From Sulfurovum sp. (GTDB taxonomy: Bacteria > Campylobacterota > Campylobacteria > Campylobacterales > Sulfurovaceae): DNA of 22,904 nucleotides. Shown here one piece after another: positions 8,289 through 16,700 of this stretch (the stretch's first letter is position 1; every line of letters starts with the position of its first letter). Made by a program: the position numbers and the translations under genes. The stretch lies in the NCBI GenBank assembly GCA_027066595.1, contig JAMONG010000273.1:1-22904 (forward strand), read 5' to 3'. The notes under the pieces were generated by a model, which was not told the origin of the DNA, searched no databases, and saw nothing but the letters and a program-made list of their open reading frames with translations.

Positions 8289-9031
8289 CTGTAACAAAAT
8301 ACTCTGCTAATGGCAATGATTTTGTCATGTGTATCGCACAAGAGAAAAAAGACCGATCTGAACTTGCTAAAACACTTTGCCATAGACAAAATGGTATAGG
8401 AGCAGATGGTTTTGTGGTAGTGATTCCTCATAAAAACTATGATTTTGAATGGGAATTTTATAATGCAGATGGAAGCCGTGCAGATATGTGCGGGAATGCT
8501 TCACGGGCTGTGGCACATTTTGCACATGAAAAAGGTATAGCAAAAGAGGGGAAAGCAGAATTTTTAACAGGAGCAGGGGTTATACGTGCGACTATTAATG
8601 GTTTGTATGTGGTCAGTGACATGACAGAACCTGACATCATTCGTACCGATATAGAAGAAAATGGAGAGAATTGGTGGCTTATCAATTCTGGTGTGCCTCA
8701 CTTGGTATGTATACGTGACAGTGTAGATGACTTTGACATAGAACAAGCAAGAGTATTACGTCATAAATATGACTGTAATGTCAACATCTGTAAAGTGGAA
8801 GATGACACCATGTATGTTCGTACCTATGAACGTGGTGTTGAAGATGAAACACTTGCTTGTGGTACGGGAATGGTGGCATGTTTTATTCGTAATCATAAAG
8901 AAAAAAAAGTCTCTACGCAGGTAAAAGTTTTTCCTAGAAGTGGTGACGAATTGTATGTGAGTTATGAAGAGGGTATTTACAGGTTTGGAGGAAAGGTGAC
9001 AAAAACATTTGTTGCTCAGACTTTTGTTTAA
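8285..9031 (+). CDS. dapF: Diaminopimelate epimerase
   Basis: DapF interconverts LL- and meso-diaminopimelate, supplying lysine synthesis and peptidoglycan. The 248-residue protein has both catalytic cysteines in conserved context: Cys69 in ADMCGNASR and Cys192 in LACGTGMVA. The N-terminal KYSANGNDF and GIGADGFV segments are standard substrate-site motifs. The enzyme is a little shorter than the E. coli protein (274). It starts with GTG at 8285, overlapping the coaE TGA (GTGA), so translation is coupled. Having it in one operon with an L,D-transpeptidase links supply of the diaminopimelate residue to its crosslinking. Confidence 0.97.
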   Translation: MTVTKYSANGNDFVMCIAQEKKDRSELAKTLCHRQNGIGADGFVVVIPHKNYDFEWEFYNADGSRADMCGNASRAVAHFAHEKGIAKEGKAEFLTGAGVIRATINGLYVVSDMTEPDIIRTDIEENGENWWLINSGVPHLVCIRDSVDDFDIEQARVLRHKYDCNVNICKVEDDTMYVRTYERGVEDETLACGTGMVACFIRNHKEKKVSTQVKVFPRSGDELYVSYEEGIYRFGGKVTKTFVAQTFV

Positions 9032-9057
9032 AAATTAATAAGATAAAGGAGAAGATA

Positions 9058-9693
9058 TTGAGAAAGATTTTTATTTTAATTGCATTAAGTGTTGGGCTAC
9101 TCTCCAACGAGTTTAATCAAGCTGTTGAAGATTATAATAAGGGTGATTATATTAAGGCTCTTAATACTTTTTATATATTGGCAAAGAAAGATGATGCAAA
9201 GGCCCAATATAATGTAGGGCTTATTTATGCAAATGGGTTAGGGGTTCAAAAAGATTTATCACAAGCACAAAGATGGTATGAAAAAGCGGCAAAACAAGGC
9301 AATGGTGCAGCACAATATAACCTTGCTAAAATGTATCATACGCTTGGGGGGAAGGATAAATATACCTATGAAAAAGCCAAGTATTGGTATGAAAAATCTA
9401 TAGAAGCAGGAATCAAAGAAGCATACAATAATCTTGGAACACTTTATTTGGAAGGATTAGGGGTCAATAAAGATGAACAAAAAGCATTTGCACTTTTTAA
9501 AAAAGGTGCCCAAAAAGGAGATAGCTCTGCACAAGTAAATATGGCGATACTTTATGCATGGGGGGAGAGTGTTTCTCTTGATAAAATGAAAGCATATGAA
9601 AATCTTAAACAGGCGTTAAAAGAGGGGAAAAGTGAAGCTAGTGAGTACCTTGATAAACTTTGCAAAGAGAGTGTTTGGGTGTGTAAAGATTAA
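9058..9693 (+). CDS. Exported Sel1-repeat protein
   Basis: A 211-residue protein with an N-terminal hydrophobic signal (MRKIFILIALSVGLLSN) and four Sel1-like repeats at about 47-81, 82-118, 119-154 and 155-190. Each shows the pattern A-x-x-N-L-x-x-x-Y-x-x-G-x-G followed by A-x-x-W-Y/F-x-K-A. Sel1 repeats are helical TPR relatives used for protein contacts; such periplasmic proteins are numerous in Campylobacterota and include beta-lactamase-like Hcp proteins. Unlike typical Hcp proteins it has only two cysteines (Cys202, Cys209), both at the C-terminus. The start is TTG at 9058 behind AAAGGAGA (9045-9052). It is the last gene of the operon, 26 bases after dapF. No enzymatic function can be assigned. 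Confidence 0.88.
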   Translation: MRKIFILIALSVGLLSNEFNQAVEDYNKGDYIKALNTFYILAKKDDAKAQYNVGLIYANGLGVQKDLSQAQRWYEKAAKQGNGAAQYNLAKMYHTLGGKDKYTYEKAKYWYEKSIEAGIKEAYNNLGTLYLEGLGVNKDEQKAFALFKKGAQKGDSSAQVNMAILYAWGESVSLDKMKAYENLKQALKEGKSEASEYLDKLCKESVWVCKD

Positions 9694-9697
9694 ATAG

Positions 9698-9772
9698 TGG
9701 TGCTCGATACAAGATTTGAACTTGTGACCACCTCCATGTCATGGAGACACTCTACCGCTGAGTTAATCGAGC
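9698..9772 (-). tRNA. tRNA-Val (anticodon GAC)
   Basis: Read on the minus strand, the sequence folds as a full cloverleaf. The 7-bp acceptor stem is GCTCGAT/ATCGAGC, the D stem ACTC/GAGT, and the anticodon stem TCTCC/GGAGG with loop ATGACAT. The T arm is ACAAG-TTCAAAT-CTTGT. The discriminator is A and the 3' CCA is encoded. Loop positions 34-36 are GAC, which reads GUC and GUU valine codons. It converges on the Sel1-repeat gene, whose stop is four bases away. Confidence 0.96.
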
Positions 9773-9792
9773 TAAACGATTGTAAGTGCAGA

Positions 9793-9798
9793 AGTATA
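9793..9798 (-). promoter_or_regulatory. Probable -10 of the tRNA-Val promoter
   Basis: The minus strand reads TATACT here, about 21 bases before the mature tRNA 5' end, consistent with a short 5' leader. No convincing -35 is seen; upstream DNA on this strand is AT-rich. Confidence 0.45.
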
Positions 9799-9838
9799 AC
9801 TAAGAGATACTTAAAAGTTATTTTTTAATTTTTTTAGC

Positions 9839-9844
9839 TAAAAT
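9839..9844 (+). promoter_or_regulatory. Probable -10 of the diguanylate cyclase gene
   Basis: TAAAAT lies 28 bases before the start codon, behind two T-rich tracts (about 9819-9835). This periodic T-tract plus -10 arrangement is common for housekeeping promoters in Campylobacterota. Confidence 0.4.
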
Positions 9845-9871
9845 CTAAGATAGTCTAAGAAAGGAGTGCTT

Positions 9872-10927
9872 ATGCAAGTAGACCATAGTAACTACGAAAA
9901 AGAAAAGTATTATGCTTTATCTCATCTGCTGTTTATTGGTTTGCTTACTTTGTTGAGCTTCTTTCTTATCCGTATGACAGGACAAAATCTAAATCCTGAT
10001 TTTTTTATTTTAAAAGTATTACTCATCGGTTTAAGCTTTTACTCTCTTTTGTATTATGCATTTGTTATTAAGTTTCCTTCTTTTTTAGTTCAACTGCGGC
10101 AATTTACACTTATCTTAGTAGATTTGATAGTATTAACATTATCTATTATTTTTATGGGACCAGTAGGTTTGTTTTTTCTCCCACTCTATATTCTTATTGT
10201 GATGGAGAGTGGTATAAACTTTGGGTTTGTTCATTTCTTTTTTAGTATTGTGCTTTCTGCATTATCTTGGTTTTTATTGGTGTATTACTCTACATACTGG
10301 TTAGAGCATTCTGATACAGTGGCTATTTTTGCTATTACTACTATTTTGATACCTCTGTTTTATTTGAAAAAAATGGTCAATATGCATCAAAAACATGAGC
10401 AACTTCATGAAACACTCGTAAGTTCCAATCATGAAGCAAACTTTGATACACTTACAGGACTACCAAATAGAAAACAGTATGATACCTATATGAAAAACCT
10501 TTTGGAAGAAGAGGCATTTTTTGCACTCTTGTTTATAGATTTAAATAAGTTCAAAGTAATCAATGATACTTATGGACATGATTTAGGAGATGAGGTACTT
10601 ATAGAAGTAGCTAAAAGACTTTCTCAAAGTATAGATGAAGAAGATATACTTGCCCGATTGGGGGGAGATGAATTTGTTATTATTACGAAGCGAAAAAAAG
10701 TATTTTTAGACAAGTTTCTTGAAAAACTTGAACAAAATACGATTAAAAACCATACCGTTGGAGATGTTACAGTTCTTATAGAATTGAGTATAGGGATAAG
10801 TCTTTTCCCCGATGATAGTAAATCAGAAACATTTTTACGTAAATATGCTGATGAAGCAATGTATGTGGCTAAAAAGACAAGAGGACGACACCATATTTTC
10901 TATGATGAAATTAAAAGTAAAAATTAG
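9872..10927 (+). CDS. Membrane diguanylate cyclase (GGDEF)
   Basis: A 351-residue protein predicted to make cyclic di-GMP from two GTP. The N-terminal half holds five or more membrane segments (about 18-34, 44-67, 78-110, 118-140, 148-166), a sensor of no named type. A GGDEF domain follows from about 190: FDTLTGLPNR, metal-binding Asp223 in FIDLNKF, the intact active-site signature LGGDEF (263-268), and YADEAMYVAKKTRGR near the end. The residues just before the signature (IDEEDILARL) lack an RxxD inhibitory site, so product inhibition may be absent. I chose ATG 9872 over an in-frame GTG at 9866 because AAGGAG (9861-9866) covers the GTG and is correctly spaced for the ATG. The gene lies about 2.7 kb upstream of a c-di-GMP riboswitch. 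Confidence 0.95.
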   Translation: MQVDHSNYEKEKYYALSHLLFIGLLTLLSFFLIRMTGQNLNPDFFILKVLLIGLSFYSLLYYAFVIKFPSFLVQLRQFTLILVDLIVLTLSIIFMGPVGLFFLPLYILIVMESGINFGFVHFFFSIVLSALSWFLLVYYSTYWLEHSDTVAIFAITTILIPLFYLKKMVNMHQKHEQLHETLVSSNHEANFDTLTGLPNRKQYDTYMKNLLEEEAFFALLFIDLNKFKVINDTYGHDLGDEVLIEVAKRLSQSIDEEDILARLGGDEFVIITKRKKVFLDKFLEKLEQNTIKNHTVGDVTVLIELSIGISLFPDDSKSETFLRKYADEAMYVAKKTRGRHHIFYDEIKSKN

Positions 10928-10928
10928 C

Positions 10929-10934
10929 TATAAT
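10929..10934 (+). promoter_or_regulatory. -10 of the thrS-infC promoter
   Basis: TATAAT begins one base after the GGDEF stop codon. Transcription would start near 10941 and give a leader of about 70 bases before thrS. Within the leader, ACGC (10948-10951) can pair with GCGT (10990-10993), enclosing a TACGA/TCGTTA arm and a small GGT/ACC arm. No -35 match is clear. Confidence 0.55.
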
Positions 10935-11010
10935 ACGAGCATTTTTGACGCTACGAGCAGAAACTTTTCGTTAGTAGGTTGCACCCGTTGCGTTTACATA
11001 AAGGCATAAT

Positions 11011-12825
11011 TTGAGTGAAAATCTTATAGGTTATATAGATGACCAAGGCAAAATCATAGATACACAGAGTGCAGGTGAAAACTGTACAGCAACTCCCATT
11101 GAGTATGACAATTCAGATGCATCACTAGAGATAGTACGTCATTCTACCGCACACCTTATGGCACAAGCAATCACAGAACTTTATCCGAAGGCACAGTTTT
11201 TTGTAGGCCCTGTGGTTGATGAAGGGTTTTATTATGATTTCAGGGTAGATGAAACTATCGGTGAAGGTGACCTTAAGGCGATTGAAAAGAAGATGAAAGA
11301 ACTCATCAAGAAAAAGTACAAGATAGAAAAGTACGAGATGAGTAAAGCAGAGGCTTTAGAGAAGTTTGCTAATGATGACCTTAAGCAAAAGGTCATGGAA
11401 CGCATCGAAGATGATATTTTGTCTGTCTACAAGCAAGGGGACTTTGAAGACCTTTGTCGTGGGCCTCATGTACCAGCACTTCGTTTTTTACATAATTTTA
11501 AATTGACACGTGTTGCGGGTGCATATCTTGGAGGTGACGAAAAAGCAGAAATGCTTACGCGTATTTATGGTATCGCTTTTGCAGATAAAGAGACACTAAA
11601 AGCACACCTTCATATGTTGGAAGAGGCTAAAAAACGTGACCATAGAAAAATTGGTGCAGAGATGGAACTTTTCATGTTTGACGAGTCCGCAGGACCAGGA
11701 CTTCCTTTTTGGATGCCAAAAGGTGCAAAGCTTCGTTATAAACTAGAGAGCATCTTACACAAAGCACACCTTACAAGAGGATATGAGCCTGTACGTGGTC
11801 CAGAAATTCTTAAAGCAGATATGTGGAGAACTTCAGGGCATTATGCTTGTTATGGTGAGAACATGTATTTGACTACTATCGATGAGCAAGAGTATGGTAT
11901 CAAGCCTATGAACTGTTTGGGACATATACAAGTCTTTAAGCAAACACCAAAGTCTTACCGTGATTTACCTTTAAAATATTATGAGTATGGCGTAGTACAT
12001 CGTCATGAAAAATCAGGGGTACTTCATGGACTCTTTCGTGTAAGAGAGTTTACGCAAGATGATGCACATATTTTCTGTGAGCCAGACCAAATCGCAGCAG
12101 AAGTCCTAGAAGTTGTTGAATTTGTAGACTCAGTGATGAAACTCTTTGGGTTTGAATACTCTATGGAAGTCGCAACGAAACCAGAAAAAGCCATCGGTGA
12201 AGATGCAGTATGGGATGTAGCCACACAAGGGCTTAAAGATGCACTTGATGGTAATAATTTGCCTTATACGATTGATGAGGGTGGCGGAGCATTTTATGGT
12301 CCTAAAATAGACATTAAAATCACAGATGCCATTGGGCGTAAATGGCAGTGTGGTACGATACAAGTAGACTTCAACCTTCCAGAGCGTTTTGAAGTAGAGT
12401 ATGTTGCTGCTGACAATAGCCGTAAACAACCCGTGATGATACACCGTGCTATTTTAGGCTCATTTGAAAGATTTATCGGTATTTTGACAGAGCATTATGC
12501 TGGGGAATTTCCATTCTTCTTGGCACCAACACAAATTATTTTTGTACCTATCTCTGATAGTCATGCAGACTATGCGTATGGGCTTAAGAAAAAGTTACTC
12601 TTAGAGGGGATAGACTCTGAAGTCTATGACAAAAATGACAGCCTCAACAAACGTGTACGTAATGCAGAAAAACAGCGTGTACCGTATGTTGTCATAGTAG
12701 GGGACGAAGAGGTAAAAAACAACACAGTTGCCATACGTGATAGACGTAATAAAGAGCAGTATAATCTTACACAAGATGAATTTATGGTAAAATTAACAAA
12801 ACAACTTCAAGAAGGTAAAATTTGA
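11011..12825 (+). CDS. thrS: Threonyl-tRNA synthetase
   Basis: ThrRS charges tRNA-Thr and edits mis-attached serine. The 604-residue protein is close to other Campylobacterota enzymes and shorter than E. coli (642); the N-terminal TGS domain is reduced, with the editing domain beginning near residue 38. Editing motifs are HSTAH (44-48) and CRGPH (149-153). The catalytic core holds the zinc ligands Cys302 (MNCLGH), His353 (DDAHIF) and His478 (MIHRA), and class II motif 2 around VVHRHEKSG and LFRVREFTQDD. A C-terminal anticodon-binding domain follows from about 500. The start is TTG 11011 behind AAAGG. The stop overlaps the infC TTG (TTGA), so the two are co-translated. Confidence 0.97.
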   Translation: MSENLIGYIDDQGKIIDTQSAGENCTATPIEYDNSDASLEIVRHSTAHLMAQAITELYPKAQFFVGPVVDEGFYYDFRVDETIGEGDLKAIEKKMKELIKKKYKIEKYEMSKAEALEKFANDDLKQKVMERIEDDILSVYKQGDFEDLCRGPHVPALRFLHNFKLTRVAGAYLGGDEKAEMLTRIYGIAFADKETLKAHLHMLEEAKKRDHRKIGAEMELFMFDESAGPGLPFWMPKGAKLRYKLESILHKAHLTRGYEPVRGPEILKADMWRTSGHYACYGENMYLTTIDEQEYGIKPMNCLGHIQVFKQTPKSYRDLPLKYYEYGVVHRHEKSGVLHGLFRVREFTQDDAHIFCEPDQIAAEVLEVVEFVDSVMKLFGFEYSMEVATKPEKAIGEDAVWDVATQGLKDALDGNNLPYTIDEGGGAFYGPKIDIKITDAIGRKWQCGTIQVDFNLPERFEVEYVAADNSRKQPVMIHRAILGSFERFIGILTEHYAGEFPFFLAPTQIIFVPISDSHADYAYGLKKKLLLEGIDSEVYDKNDSLNKRVRNAEKQRVPYVVIVGDEEVKNNTVAIRDRRNKEQYNLTQDEFMVKLTKQLQEGKI

Positions 12826-13373
12826 GTAGACAAAACGATAGAAACAACAGAGGAAGAAAAAAGCCTGACGATACGATTATGAATGATGCTATCCGCATCA
12901 TGGAATTAAGAGTTTTAGGTGATGATGGTGAGCAATTTGGTATTATCTCTCGAGCAGAGGCGATGAACATAGCAAACGAAAAGGGACTAGACCTTGTGCT
13001 TATGTCTCCTGATGCAAAACCACCTGTTGCCAAAATCATGGACTACGGAAAACACAAATACGAGCTTGAAAAAAAGAAAAAAGAAGCACGTAAAAACCAG
13101 AAGAAAATTGAAGTTAAAGAAGTGAAATTTTCTTGTAAAATTGCAGAAAATGACATTAACTACAAAGTGAAACATGCTAGAGAGTTCTTAGAAAAAGGAA
13201 AACACGTAAAACTTCGTGTATTTCTTAGGGGACGTGAGATGGCAAACCCTGAATGGGGTGTTGATGTACTTAATCGTGTTTGGCCTATGCTTGAAGATGT
13301 TGGAAATCTTGAGAGTAAAGCGAGCCAAGAAGGACGATACATTAACATGTATGTAACACCACTAAAAAAATAA
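12822..13373 (+). CDS. infC: Translation initiation factor IF-3
   Basis: IF-3 binds the 30S subunit, prevents premature 50S joining and checks start-codon pairing. The 183-residue protein has the standard two-lobe layout: an N-lobe ending DLVLMSPDAKPPVAKIMDYG, a lysine-rich linker (about 75-92), and a C-lobe with VKEVKF and RVFLRGREMANPEWG. The start is TTG at 12822 and overlaps the thrS stop by four bases, with GAAGG upstream. In many bacteria infC uses a rare start that IF-3 discriminates against, giving autoregulation; TTG here fits that logic but TTG starts are common in this window. rpmI and rplT usually follow infC directly but here lie 8.6 kb away. Confidence 0.97.
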   Translation: MSRQNDRNNRGRKKPDDTIMNDAIRIMELRVLGDDGEQFGIISRAEAMNIANEKGLDLVLMSPDAKPPVAKIMDYGKHKYELEKKKKEARKNQKKIEVKEVKFSCKIAENDINYKVKHAREFLEKGKHVKLRVFLRGREMANPEWGVDVLNRVWPMLEDVGNLESKASQEGRYINMYVTPLKK

Positions 13374-13397
13374 AAATAAGTGCATAAACTTTTTAGG

Positions 13398-13441
13398 TAA
13401 ATATTTAATGCTGTACAGAAAGTACAGCTTATAAATATTTA
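13398..13441. repeat. Large hairpin after infC, within a 383-base non-coding stretch
   Basis: GCTGTAC (13410-13416) pairs perfectly with GTACAGC (13422-13428) around an AGAAA loop. An outer TAAATATTTA (13398-13407) pairs with TAAATATTTA (13432-13441), with a small 2x3 internal loop between. No T run follows on either strand, so it is not a classic terminator. It might be an RNA processing site, a protein operator or a factor-dependent end of the infC message. The rest of 13442-13580 is AT-rich with nothing I recognise; the riboswitch fills 13623-13730. Confidence 0.7.
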
Positions 13442-13601
13442 CACAAACTTAAAGAATTCTAACTCTAATCGATCCTCTCTTTTCTCTGTCATTATATATA
13501 AATACGTTCTATTATTTACTAGTTAAGCACATTTATACCCAATAATATTTTATTTTGTGAATAAAAGGTGAAAAGATGATGTTTTTATGACATTTTTTCG
13601 C

Positions 13602-13607
13602 TATCAT
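13602..13607 (+). promoter_or_regulatory. Probable -10 of the riboswitch-controlled operon
   Basis: TATCAT lies about 16-20 bases before the first base of the aptamer, behind two T tracts (13582-13586 and 13593-13598). Position fits a transcript beginning just upstream of the riboswitch. The hexamer is one mismatch from TATAAT and there is no good -35. Confidence 0.4.
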
Positions 13608-13622
13608 ATTTTCATGGAGTGC

Positions 13623-13730
13623 TATAAACGCACGAGATTAAAAGCCAAACCTACCTGAGAAGGAGGGACGGAAAGCTACGGGTCTTATTTCTCACTTGAT
13701 GAAGAAGACAGCCGAGTTGCATCATTTATA
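13623..13730 (+). promoter_or_regulatory. Cyclic di-GMP-I (GEMM-I) riboswitch
   Basis: The conserved GEMM-I core is present in order: GCCAAACC (13644-13651), a stem with GAGA tetraloop (13657-13660), GGGACGGAAAGCTACGGG (13665-13682), a second stem GTCTT/AAGAC (13682-13686 with 13705-13709), and CAGCCGAGTTGC (13709-13720). The GNRA loop is the one that docks in the known fold. By alignment with the Vibrio Vc2 aptamer, the ligand-contacting bases G20, A47 and C92 correspond to 13644, 13672 and 13720 and all are kept. G20 points to c-di-GMP rather than cGAMP. The closing helix is the least certain part; TATAAA (13623-13628) can pair with TTTATA (13725-13730). The adhesin ATG is 26 bases downstream. 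No intrinsic terminator follows, which suggests control of translation. Confidence 0.93.
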
Positions 13731-13756
13731 TTCTTTAACTGGGGAGAAAAAGATTA

Positions 13757-16700
13757 ATGAACGCAACTAGGAAATTACTGCCAAAACTACTATTTTTACA
13801 TATTTTTTTTGTATTAACTACCATATCGTTATCAGCCAATATCACAGGTACTATTTTTCGGGATTTTAACCTTGATGGTACTCAAAGTACTGTAGAACCT
13901 GGGGTTGTTGGACTGACCATCATCGCATACAATGATAGTGGTATTGTCGATACAACAACTACAGGAGCAAATGGTAATTATACTTTAGTTACTGGTCTAG
14001 GTAGATACAGAGTAGAGGTAAGCAATGTGCCTACTTATCTGAAGCCCGGAACTGCAATTAATGGTACAACTTCTTCATTGGTATCGATGGTGAATGATGG
14101 TGCTACGCATAACATAGGCTTAAATAATGCAGGAGAATATTGTCAAGCAAATCCAGATATTATTTTAACTAAGTTTACAAAAGGTGGTCATGCTGGAGCA
14201 AATGCTGGAGTCACTGCCCTGTTGACATTTAATTATCTTGATAGTGGGATAGATGCTCCTGTAAACCTATCAAATTTTTCTGATTTAGGGGCTGTGTATG
14301 GTGTGGCACACCTTAGAAAAGCAAATAGTACATTTCTATCAACCTACTTTAAACGCCATTCAGATATTGGACCAAGTGGCATTGGTGCTATATATAAATA
14401 TAATCATGTTTCCAATACCATAACAACGTTTGCAACGCTTCCTGGTACTGATCCTAGAAGTGCAGGGGGAGGATATGATTGGGATCATGATACCGTAGGA
14501 TATGAAAATGTAGGTAAAAAAGGGATAGGGGATATTGAAATATCAGATGATGAGTCAACACTTTTCGCAGTTAACTTGGAAAATAGGTCTTTGTATACGA
14601 TAGGTGTAGATAGTAATGGTAGTGCTGGAACACAAAATGCTTACGCCATACCAAACCCTTGTGCCAATGCATTAGATTTTCGGCCTATGGGATTGGGGTT
14701 TCGTGATGGTATGTTGTATGTTGGTGTAACTTGTACTGCTGAATCAACTGTAGATTCCAATCATGCCGATGACAGTACAACCGGACCAAGAAAAGGAGAT
14801 AAATCACAACTTTCTGCACATGTATATAGTTTTTCTCCAAGCTTAACAGTTTTTAGTGCTACACCTGTATTAGATATTAATCTTACCTATGATAGAGGAT
14901 GTATTTATAGTAGTGATATAAGCAATCAAGATCCTGCAACTTGTACCTATTTAGATTGGAATGGACAAGCACACCCCTATAGAGCCAATTGGAATCCATG
15001 GCAGATGGATTATGATATTGTCTTTAATGACAAAGCCCCAGGGAATATTGGAAATCAAGCTAGTTGGATAGAGTATATGCAACCACTACTTTCAGATATT
15101 GAATTTGATAATGATGGCTCTATGATACTTCAAATCAGAGATGTAAATGGTGATAGGGGAGGATACCAAAACTTTTCTCCAAACCCCGCAGATGCCACAA
15201 GACAAAATATGAATGGAGAAGGTGATATTATTAGAGCTTGTGGGGATCCATTGTCTGGATGGACACTTGAAAATAATGGTCAATGTGGAGGTATCACAAC
15301 GTTAGGAGCAAATAATCAAGAGGGTCTTGGAGGGGGAGAATATTATTGGAATGATAGTGGTCCAGGAGGGACAAATCATACAAATATAGGGTACACTGGT
15401 TTAGCAGGACATGGAGATACAACGATAGGAGGATTGTTGGTTGTTCCTGGCCATAGTGACCTTATCTCAGGTGCTATGGATGTGCATAATTATATGGATA
15501 ATGGACTTATATGGTTTAGAAATGATACAGGTGAAGTTCGTATGGATGGCAATGGGGATCCTAAAAAACTGTTGGTTTCTGAAAATAATTCTAATCTTTA
15601 TTTTGGAAAAGCCAGTGGTATTGGTGATATTGAAGCATTGTGTGATGCTGCACCATTAGAGATAGGTAATTATGTATGGGAAGATAGTGATGGTGATGGA
15701 ATACAAGACCCTAGTGAATCACCCTTAATAGGAGTTGTAGTTACTCTTTATGAAGGTGGGGTACTTGTAGGAACAGCAACAACTGATGCAAATGGGGAAT
15801 ACTATTTTGGTGGCTCTTCCAATACCAATATGGCAGGTGGGAATCCTTTAAAGTCATTAACAACATATCAACTTCGTATTAATCTAGGTGATGCCAGTTT
15901 AGGGAGCAGAATACCTACATGGAAAGATATAGGAGGAAATACAAATGATACCTATGATAGTGATGGAGATAATGGAGTATTAAACCCTAATACATCAACC
16001 ATAGTGTATCAAACAGGGAATTATGGAGAAAATAATCATACATTAGATTTTGGATTTGCTGTTCCTGGAAGCTGGAGTGGTAATGTAAGCCGTGATGATA
16101 ATAATGACAATATTGGAGATACCAACTTACAAAATGTCACCATAGAACTCTTTACGGATCCTAATGGAGATGGAAACCCTGCGGATGGTGTCTCTGTGGG
16201 AACAACGACCACAGATGCTAATGGTAACTATAGCTTTACAAACTTAACCCCTGGGGATTATGTCGCAGTAGAGACACAACCTGTAGGACTTCTTAATGTG
16301 AGTGAAAATGAGGGTGGAGCAGATAATGATAAGTCTGATAACAATATCCTCAATGCGATTGCAGGAACAGTGGATACAGGTGAGAATGACAGCAACAATG
16401 ACTTTGTAGAGGAGTTACCCACCCCAAGTATCGATATAGAAAAGGCGACCAATGGAAGTGATGCAGATACTGCGGCACAAGCGGTAAGCCTAAACTATGG
16501 AGACAGTGTCACATGGAGTTATGTCATTACCAATAACGGAAATGAGCCTGTGCACACTATTGCTGCGAGTGATAACCTAGAGGGTGCGATTGTCTGTCCA
16601 TCAACTACCCTTGCTGTAGGTGCAAGTATGACCTGTACTGCAAAAACAGGTACAGCAACGGTAGCAAACTATGAGAACAACGCAAGCGTAAGTGCGGAGG

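Noticed and set aside
9698..9772. tRNA read as Met (CAT) because CATGACAT surrounds the loop
   Set aside because: With the TCTCC/GGAGG stem the seven-base loop is ATGACAT, which places GAC, not CAT, at positions 34-36.
9866..9871. GTG start for the diguanylate cyclase
   Set aside because: It falls inside the AAGGAG ribosome binding site that correctly serves ATG 9872.
12130..12444. 104-codon minus-strand reading frame inside thrS
   Set aside because: It lies wholly within thrS on the opposite strand, with no family resemblance or ribosome binding site; a shadow.
13644..13644. Aptamer as a cGAMP-responsive GEMM variant
   Set aside because: cGAMP-type members carry A at the position equivalent to G20; here it aligns as G, so c-di-GMP is the better prediction.
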